From contig NZ_RJSF01000047.1 in assembly GCF_003725535.1 (NCBI RefSeq), positions 265,972 to 329,971 of the forward strand: a stretch of DNA of 64,000 bases, read 5' to 3'. This document shows positions 58,616-64,000 of the stretch, one piece after another. Source of the stretch: Nocardioides pocheonensis (GTDB lineage Bacteria > Actinomycetota > Actinomycetes > Propionibacteriales > Nocardioidaceae). The notes below the pieces were generated by a model, which did not search any database, had not been told where the DNA came from, and saw only the letters and a program-made list of their open reading frames with translations. The position numbers and the translations under genes are program-made. Within the stretch, counting starts at the first letter, position 1. Each line of letters starts with the position of its first letter.

Positions 58616-60084
58616 CCAGCGAGAGCATCGACGCGACGCCCGACCTCACTCGGCTTCCTCTCTTCACCCAGCCACTGCCCACGATCGGACCACGGGCGAG
58701 TTCGACGCCGCGGTTGTTGGGCACGCCAAGGGCGGCTGACGACTCGCCCGCGGTCGGGGTCGACTGGACGCTCGTGGCGTCGCTGCGCGCCCAAGCCTCC
58801 GAGCAACTCAGCCAGGCCGTCGCAGCCGACCGGACTCGGCTCGACCGAGCAGCGCAAGAGGAACTCGGCCGCTCAATCGTGCTTGACCTCATCGAATCGG
58901 CCGTCGCCGACCGGGTCAACGCTGGCGACCGCGCCTGGCCACTCGGACAGCAGAAGGCACTCGCTCGGGCTGTCTTCGACTCGCTGTTCCGGCTCGGCCG
59001 ACTCCAGCCACTCGTCGACAACGACGACGTCGAGAACATCATCATCGCCGGCCACGACAACGTGATGCTGGAACTCATCGACGGGTCCCTCGTCGACGGA
59101 CCATCTGTAGCCGACTCAGACGAGGAGTTGATCGACTTCCTCGTGTTCCTGGCCTCCCGTTCGGAAGTCAACGCTCGCGGCTTCTCCGAGGCCCAGCCCA
59201 GGCTTCACCTCCGCCTCGATGGCGGCTCCCGTCTCGCCGCCGCCGCGTGGGTGACGCCCCGGCCGTCGGTGGTAATCCGCCGCCACCGGCTGATGCAGGT
59301 CACCCTCGACGACCTCGTCGAGCGACAGATGCTGACGCCAGTCGCCGCTTCGTTCCTCCGGGCCGCGGTTCGGGCTCGCAAGAGCGTCGTCGTCGCCGGC
59401 AGCCAGGGTGCAGGCAAGACAACCATGGTTCGTGCCCTCTGTGGGGAGATCGACCCCATGGAGGCGATCGGCACCTTCGAGACCGAATACGAACTGCACC
59501 TCCACGAGCTGAAGCGTCACAAGATCGTCCACCCATGGGAGGCACGCCCGGGCTCCGGCGAGCGCGGACCGGACGGCCGGATGGCCGGCGAGTTCACCCT
59601 CGATGACGCACTCGTCGACTCCTTCCGCTTCAACCTCTCCCGGCAGATCGTCGGCGAGGTCCGCGGCAAGGAGATCTGGGCGATGATCAAGGCGATGGAG
59701 TCCGGCACCGGTTCCATCTCCACTACCCACGCCTCCGACGCGGTGGGCGCCGTCCGCAAGCTGGTGACGTGCGCGATGGAGGCTGGCCCTCATGTCACCC
59801 ACGATCTGGCGGCCTCGAAGCTGGCTGCGACGATCGACCTGATCGTGCAGCTCGACCTGCGCACCTCGACGGTGAACGGCGTCTCGCAGCGCCGGCGCAG
59901 GGTCGCCGAGATCATTGCCCTCGAACCCGGCGAGCGCGAGACCGGCTACGCGACCACCCACATCTTCGCCCCGGACCGGGACGGCACCGCGGTCCCAGCG
60001 GTCCTGCCCGAGGAATTCCGGTCGCTCGCGTCGTACGGCTTCGATCTCCCGAGCTACCTGATGCATCAGGAGGTGCGCTCATGA
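58612..60084 (+). CDS. cpaF: CpaF/TadA-family secretion ATPase, module B
   Basis: Protein of 490 residues. P-loop GSQGAGKTT (263-271), TFETEYELHLHELKRH, FNLSRQIVGEVRGKEIWAMI and SGTGSISTTHASDAV are all intact. Differences from module A lie mainly in the N-terminal 60 residues and the C-terminal 25. Both ATPases could therefore work, and mixed hexamers are possible. It is coupled by GTGA and ATGA overlaps to its neighbours. Confidence 0.93.
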   Translation: MTSESIDATPDLTRLPLFTQPLPTIGPRASSTPRLLGTPRAADDSPAVGVDWTLVASLRAQASEQLSQAVAADRTRLDRAAQEELGRSIVLDLIESAVADRVNAGDRAWPLGQQKALARAVFDSLFRLGRLQPLVDNDDVENIIIAGHDNVMLELIDGSLVDGPSVADSDEELIDFLVFLASRSEVNARGFSEAQPRLHLRLDGGSRLAAAAWVTPRPSVVIRRHRLMQVTLDDLVERQMLTPVAASFLRAAVRARKSVVVAGSQGAGKTTMVRALCGEIDPMEAIGTFETEYELHLHELKRHKIVHPWEARPGSGERGPDGRMAGEFTLDDALVDSFRFNLSRQIVGEVRGKEIWAMIKAMESGTGSISTTHASDAVGAVRKLVTCAMEAGPHVTHDLAASKLAATIDLIVQLDLRTSTVNGVSQRRRRVAEIIALEPGERETGYATTHIFAPDRDGTAVPAVLPEEFRSLASYGFDLPSYLMHQEVRS

Positions 60085-60935
60085 TCGCGCTCGTCCCTGC
60101 TCTCGCTGGCGCGCTGATCGTCGCTGGCATCATCGGAGTGACCCTCGGACTGCGACCGACGGCGGTCCCGGAGAAGCGCCCCTCCTCTCGTCGGGTGCGG
60201 CGATTCCAGAACCTCGACCGCACCACCCGTTTGCTGCTATTCGGTGGACTCGCCGTCGGAGTCATCGCGTGGCTGGTCACCGGGTGGATGCTCGCCCCCA
60301 TCGCGGTTCCGGTCGCAGCCGTCGGCCTACCGATGCTGCTGTCGGCGGGGTCGGCCGCATCAAGGATTAAGCGGCTGGAAGCGATGGAGGAATGGACCCG
60401 CTCCCTCTCCGGCGTACTCACGATCGGAGTCGGGCTGGAGCAGGCATTGGTGGCAACGCTGCGATCCACACCCGCTGCCATTACTCCCGAGGTCACTCGA
60501 TTGGTGGCACGGCTTCGTGCCCGCTGGGTCACCGAGGACGCGCTGCGTGCCTTCGCCGACGAGCTGGACGACTCCACGGGCGACCTCATTGCTGCCAACC
60601 TCATCCTCGGTGCGCGCCGTCGCGGCGCTGGTCTGTCGAGCGTTCTCGAAGGGCTCGCCGAGTCCGTGGCTGCCGACGTCCGCGCGCGGCGGCAAGTGGA
60701 AGCTGACCGAGCCAAGCCGCGAGCGACCGCACGCTGGGTGACGTTGATCAGCGCAGGCGTGCTTGTGATCCTCGCGATTTCCGGGTCATACGTCGCGCCG
60801 TACAAGAGCCCGTTCGGCCAGGTCATCCTCATCAGCCTCCTCTCGGCTTACGTCGCGACGCTGGTCTGGATGAAGCGGATGGCGTTGGGCCGCAACCTGC
60901 CGCGGTTCCTTGGCACACCTGGCGGTGCGGCATGA
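60081..60935 (+). CDS. tadB: TadB-like platform protein, module B
   Basis: Protein of 284 residues with T2SSF motifs MEEWTRSLSGVLTIGVGLEQ and RRGAGLSSVLEGLAESVAAD and the same helices as the 33861 gene. It starts with ATG where copy A has GTG. Overlap in ATGA with CpaF and with TadC. Confidence 0.9.
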   Translation: MIALVPALAGALIVAGIIGVTLGLRPTAVPEKRPSSRRVRRFQNLDRTTRLLLFGGLAVGVIAWLVTGWMLAPIAVPVAAVGLPMLLSAGSAASRIKRLEAMEEWTRSLSGVLTIGVGLEQALVATLRSTPAAITPEVTRLVARLRARWVTEDALRAFADELDDSTGDLIAANLILGARRRGAGLSSVLEGLAESVAADVRARRQVEADRAKPRATARWVTLISAGVLVILAISGSYVAPYKSPFGQVILISLLSAYVATLVWMKRMALGRNLPRFLGTPGGAA

Positions 60936-61837
60936 CCACGGGACTCCAACTCGCTCTCGGCGCGGGCGCCCTCGTGTCGCTCGGCGTCGTCCTCCTGGTC
61001 ATGCGGCTCATGCCGGCGGAGCCGGATCTGGCCGAGGCGCTGGGGCGGCTGACACCCACTCGCAGCCGGGCTCACCTGCTCGCCACGGCCACGGCTACCT
61101 CCGGCAAGGAGCGAGCGGGCGTGTGGGCTATGAAGACTCTGCCAGCGGCGATGTGGGTGCGTACGCCGAGCCGCGAGCTCGCGATCCTCCGCATCCCGTT
61201 GGCTCATTTCTACGGCGACAAGCTGGCCTTCGCCGGGCTCGGCCTGGTGATCCCGCCGCTGCTCGCCTGGTTCTTCGACCTCATCGGCCTGGGGTTGCCG
61301 ATCGCCGTCCCGCCGCTGGCCTCGCTCGGACTGGCTGCCCTGATGTTCTTCATGCCGAACTACAACGCCATCGATGACGCGCGGAAGGCCCGGCTCGAGT
61401 TCGCCAGAGCGCTTGGCGCGTACATCGACCTCGTCGCTCTGGAGCGGAACAACGGCTCCGGGGTCCGGCAGGCGATGGAGTCGGCGGCCGAAGTGGGCGA
61501 CTCGTGGGTCTTCAGTCGGCTGGCGGAGGAGTTGACGCGCTCTCGCTGGTCGGGTCTCCCGCCTTGGGACGCGCTGCACACCTTGGCAGACGAGCTCGGC
61601 TTGCCTGAGCTCGACGACTTCGCCGACATCATGCGGCTCTCGGGTGAGGAGGGGGCCTCGATCTACACCACACTCCGTGCCCGGTCCGCCGCGATGCGCA
61701 CGGCGATGCTCAACGACGAGATCGCGGAGGCCAACGCCGTCGGCGAGCGCATGACCATCCCCGGCTCGCTCCTCGGCGTCATCTTCATGGCGCTGCTCGT
61801 CGCCCCGTCACTGCTGCGGATGTTCAGCAACACCTGA
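60932..61837 (+). CDS. tadC: TadC-like platform protein, module B
   Basis: Protein of 301 residues. LEFARALGAYIDLVALERNN, GVRQAMESAAEVGDSWVFSR and PELDDFADIMRLSGEEGASI match copy A, and the C-terminal helix GSLLGVIFMALLVAPSLLRM is identical there. The longer gap before the pilin gene (35 bases) contains AAGGAAAGGAG. Confidence 0.9.
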   Translation: MTTGLQLALGAGALVSLGVVLLVMRLMPAEPDLAEALGRLTPTRSRAHLLATATATSGKERAGVWAMKTLPAAMWVRTPSRELAILRIPLAHFYGDKLAFAGLGLVIPPLLAWFFDLIGLGLPIAVPPLASLGLAALMFFMPNYNAIDDARKARLEFARALGAYIDLVALERNNGSGVRQAMESAAEVGDSWVFSRLAEELTRSRWSGLPPWDALHTLADELGLPELDDFADIMRLSGEEGASIYTTLRARSAAMRTAMLNDEIAEANAVGERMTIPGSLLGVIFMALLVAPSLLRMFSNT

Positions 61838-61872
61838 CCACCAACAGATCAACCAAGGAAAGGAGCCCACCA

Positions 61873-62061
61873 ATGGAACGACTCATCGGAGCGCTGTTCG
61901 CGCTCACGTTCGGACTGGAGTCGCGACTCCAGCGCCGTGACGAGCGCGGCTCGGTGACCACCGAGCATGTGCTCTGGGCGGTGGCCGTGATCGCCATCGT
62001 CGCAATCGTCGTAGCCGCGGTGAAGACATATGTCACGAACCAGGCCGGCAACATCAAGTAG
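61873..62061 (+). CDS. Flp-like pilin candidate, module B
   Basis: Protein of 62 residues: leader to RRDERG, then SVTTEHVLWAVAVIAIVAIV with Glu at mature position 5. The leader differs from copy A while the mature helix is nearly identical, as expected if the mature part is under selection. AAAGGAG lies 9 bases before the ATG. The two pilins differ at 5 of the last 42 positions. Confidence 0.72.
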   Translation: MERLIGALFALTFGLESRLQRRDERGSVTTEHVLWAVAVIAIVAIVVAAVKTYVTNQAGNIK

Positions 62062-62443
62062 CCGTCGCCGACAGGACGAACGCGGCTCGGCGACGATCGA
62101 GCTGATGATCCTGCTGCCGGCGCTCTTCGCCGTGATGTTCCTCGGGATGCAGGCGGCGCTGTTCTACCACGCCCGTTCCGCGGCAATCGCGGCTGCGCAA
62201 GAGGGCGCCCGGGCTGCCGCCGGTGAGCACGGTCACGAGTCGGACGGCGTACAGGCAGCTAACGCATTCATCGAGCAGGCCGGCGGTGACGACGTGCTCC
62301 CGGGCGCCACCACAACGGCCAACCGCACGGCCACAACGGTGACCGTGGTCGTCCGAGGGCACTCGCTGAGCGTCATCCCCGGCTGGTCACCCGTCGTCCG
62401 CCAAGAAGCCTCCGTTCCCGTCGAGAGGCTGACGACACCATGA
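62030..62443 (+). CDS. TadE-like minor pilin 1, module B
   Basis: Protein of 137 residues with QDERGS, ATIELMILLPALFAVMFLGM and AIAAAQEGARAAAGEH. ATG 62030 lies 32 bases inside the pilin gene, exactly as in module A. The C-terminus HSLSVIPGWSPVVRQEASVP corresponds to copy A. Confidence 0.8.
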   Translation: MSRTRPATSSSRRRQDERGSATIELMILLPALFAVMFLGMQAALFYHARSAAIAAAQEGARAAAGEHGHESDGVQAANAFIEQAGGDDVLPGATTTANRTATTVTVVVRGHSLSVIPGWSPVVRQEASVPVERLTTP

Positions 62444-62874
62444 CTCGCCCGCGGGCGCGCGACGAGCGCGGATCGGCAGCTATCGAGGCTGTCATCGGCG
62501 TGCCCGCGTTCCTGCTCTTCGTCGGACTCATCATCTTCGGTGGGCGCACTGCTACGACGCACCAGTCGGTTGAAACTGCCGCGGCTGACGCTGCCCGCTC
62601 GGCATCCCTTGAGCGCACGAGCGCATCGGCCAGAACGCAGGCGATCTCAGCGGCAACCACCAGCCTCTCCAACCAAGGCATCCACTGCCTCGACATCGAC
62701 GTCACCATCGACGCCAGCCAGTTCAGCCGTACGGTCGGCGAGGCCGCGACCGTCTCCGTCACCGTCCAGTGCCGCCTCGACCTGTCAGACCTGTCCATTC
62801 CCGGGGTGCCAGGTAGCCGCCTGATCCGAGCGACCAGCACCAGCCCTATTGACACATGGAGGGAACGCGGATGA
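62440..62874 (+). CDS. TadE-like minor pilin 2, module B
   Basis: Protein of 144 residues: RDERGSAAIEAVIGVPAFLL then SADAARSASLERT-type helix (ADAARSASLERTSASART) and two conserved cysteines (GIHCLDIDV, VTVQCRLDL). ATGA overlaps at both ends. One residue-pair deletion after DASQF relative to copy A. Confidence 0.8.
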   Translation: MTRPRARDERGSAAIEAVIGVPAFLLFVGLIIFGGRTATTHQSVETAAADAARSASLERTSASARTQAISAATTSLSNQGIHCLDIDVTIDASQFSRTVGEAATVSVTVQCRLDLSDLSIPGVPGSRLIRATSTSPIDTWRERG

Positions 62875-63296
62875 TGCGACGAACTCGCGACGAACGCGGC
62901 TCCATCTCACTGTGGATGGTGACCGCCAGCTTCGTGATGATGGTCCTCGTCGGACTCGCCGTCGACCTCGGCGGACAGATCCATGCCAAGCAGCGTGCCC
63001 ACAACGTCGCCGCCGAGGCCGCCCGCGTCGGCGGTGAACAAGTCGAAGCCGGGCCGGCCATCGAGGGCCGCTACGTGAGTGTCGACACCGCGGCGGCTCG
63101 AACCGCCGCCCAGGAGTACCTCGCAGCGGCCGGCGTCACCGGAACCGTGACAGTGACCGGCGGCGACACGGTCCACGTCGAGGTGACCGACACCTACACG
63201 CCCAAGTTCCTGAGCTTCATCGGCATCGGCGACCTCACGGTGACGTCCGAAGCCTCCGCCCGCATCGTCCGCAGCCTGGGAGGTACCGAACAGTGA
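62871..63296 (+). CDS. TadG/TadE-like minor pilin 3, module B
   Basis: Protein of 141 residues: MMRRTRDERGSISLWMVTAS, then VDLGGQIHAKQRAHNVAAEA and GGDTVHVEVTDTYTPKFLSF. ATG 62871 has GGAGGG upstream and overlaps the previous stop; an in-frame ATG five codons earlier lies within the previous gene. Like copy A, it lacks Glu-5. Confidence 0.78.
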   Translation: MMRRTRDERGSISLWMVTASFVMMVLVGLAVDLGGQIHAKQRAHNVAAEAARVGGEQVEAGPAIEGRYVSVDTAAARTAAQEYLAAAGVTGTVTVTGGDTVHVEVTDTYTPKFLSFIGIGDLTVTSEASARIVRSLGGTEQ

Positions 63297-64000
63297 CCGC
63301 ACGCAACCGTGCCGCCGGGCTGGGAGCCACCCTGCTCATCGTCGTGATGGTGGTCGGGACTCCGCTGCTGCTCCTTGCGATCGGAGTGACCCCGTGGACC
63401 GAGGACCTCGGCGAGCTCGGCACCCTGCTGACCAGCCCGGACGACGGCACTCTCGCGATGCTGGTGATCGGCGTCGTTGCATGGGTCGCCTGGGTGGTTC
63501 TCGCTCTGTCTCTCCTCGTCGAGATCCTGGCCGCGATCCGCGGCGTCACCGCACCCCGGTTGCCCGGTCTCGCAATTCCGCAGGGTCTGGCAGGGCGGCT
63601 CGTCGCGACGGCAGCGCTCTTCTTCGCCGTTGCGCCGGTCGGCGCGCCGGTGTTCGCCCCACAGGTGGCGCACGCAGCGCCGGTGGTCGAGGCACCTCCG
63701 ATCGCCAACCAGCCGGAGGCGTCTCTCGCTCCTTCGGCGGCTCCGGCCCCGGAAGCCGCGACCCATGAGGAGACACCCACGGTCGATTACGTCGTGCGTC
63801 GAGGCGACAGCCTGTGGAAGATCGCGCAGGAACACCTCGGCGATGGCATGCGTTACCGCGAGATCGTCGCTCTGAACGAAGCGGTCCTCCATGGAGAACC
63901 CAGCTTCATCGACCCCGGGCTGACTCTGCGCCTCCCCATTGACGCCGCGCCAGCTGTCGACCCGACCGATGAGCCGAGCTCGGACAACTCGTACGTCGTG
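63293..64000 (+). CDS. Giant LysM protein, module B (3' end outside window)
   Basis: At least 236 residues. Helices GLGATLLIVVMVVGTPLLLL and MLVIGVVAWVAWVVLALSLL, then LVATAALFFAVAPVGAPVF, a Pro/Ala linker and the first LysM (YVVRRGDSLWKIAQEHLGDG). The second LysM begins at SYVV at the window edge. GTG 63293 has GGGAGG upstream. Equivalent to 37115-40246; whether its BTAD-like end is intact cannot be seen. Confidence 0.82.
   Translation, partial: MTARNRAAGLGATLLIVVMVVGTPLLLLAIGVTPWTEDLGELGTLLTSPDDGTLAMLVIGVVAWVAWVVLALSLLVEILAAIRGVTAPRLPGLAIPQGLAGRLVATAALFFAVAPVGAPVFAPQVAHAAPVVEAPPIANQPEASLAPSAAPAPEAATHEETPTVDYVVRRGDSLWKIAQEHLGDGMRYREIVALNEAVLHGEPSFIDPGLTLRLPIDAAPAVDPTDEPSSDNSYVV

Larger units (their letters stand above)
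55272..64000. repeat. Tad-pilus module, copy B (matches 29069-37857)
   Basis: Second copy of the relaxase start, lipoprotein, secreted protein, SAF, CpaE-like, CpaF, TadB, TadC, pilin, three TadE-like and LysM genes. Order, strand and overlaps are the same as in copy A. It continues past the window end. Confidence 0.85.

Noticed and set aside
1-64000. CRISPR array, rRNA genes or insertion sequences
   Set aside because: No regularly spaced short repeats, rRNA-like sequence or transposase motifs were seen.

Overview
This window is GC-rich DNA with the GTG/ATG starts, GTGA/ATGA overlaps and gene families of a high-GC actinobacterium; the order and type of genes suggest a Nocardioides-like soil actinomycete, but that placement is inference. 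There are two halves: a chromosomal catabolic region (about 1-23.8 kb) and a conjugative-element region (about 25-64 kb), joined by a short stretch of decayed genes.

The catabolic half starts with the 3' part of a large LuxR-type ATPase regulator. It then holds three APC-family permeases, an acyl-CoA synthetase / crotonase-fold / SDR operon, two CocE/NonD alpha/beta-hydrolases, a TetR regulator, a frameshifted acyl-CoA ligase, a decayed glycosidase-like gene, and an SDR / coniferyl-aldehyde-type dehydrogenase / membrane-protein operon. The logic is import of an amine, amide or ester, hydrolysis by the CocE-type enzymes, and CoA activation and oxidation of the acid released. Two promoter signatures recur. 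A 14-bp palindrome beside a TTGACA box precedes two permeases, and GGTACGA boxes precede the acyl-CoA synthetase operon, the TetR gene and the second CocE-type gene.

The element half holds a MobF (TrwC/TraI-type) relaxase on the minus strand. It is divergent from a long plus-strand run: a lipoprotein, a secreted protein, a complete set of Tad/Flp-pilus genes (SAF-domain protein, CpaE-like, CpaF, TadB, TadC, a Flp-like pilin and three TadE/TadG-like minor pilins), a giant LysM-BTAD-like protein, primase-polymerase, ParB-like protein, a lysozyme-NlpC/P60 wall hydrolase, two VirB2-like small membrane proteins, a VirB6/TrbL-like channel protein, a VirB4 split over two genes, an ArdC-like antirestriction protein and a VirD4-type coupling protein. 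This reads as an integrative conjugative element (ICE) in which a Tad pilus motor is built into a type IV secretion apparatus.

At about 54,595 the coupling-protein gene runs straight into a truncated second relaxase of opposite strand. From there a second, diverged copy of the lipoprotein-to-LysM module runs to the end of the window, about 26.2 kb from the first and with the same gene order and overlaps. I read this as two related elements accreted in tandem with a deletion at their junction. No integrase, att site, tRNA, rRNA, insertion sequence or CRISPR array was seen in the window.
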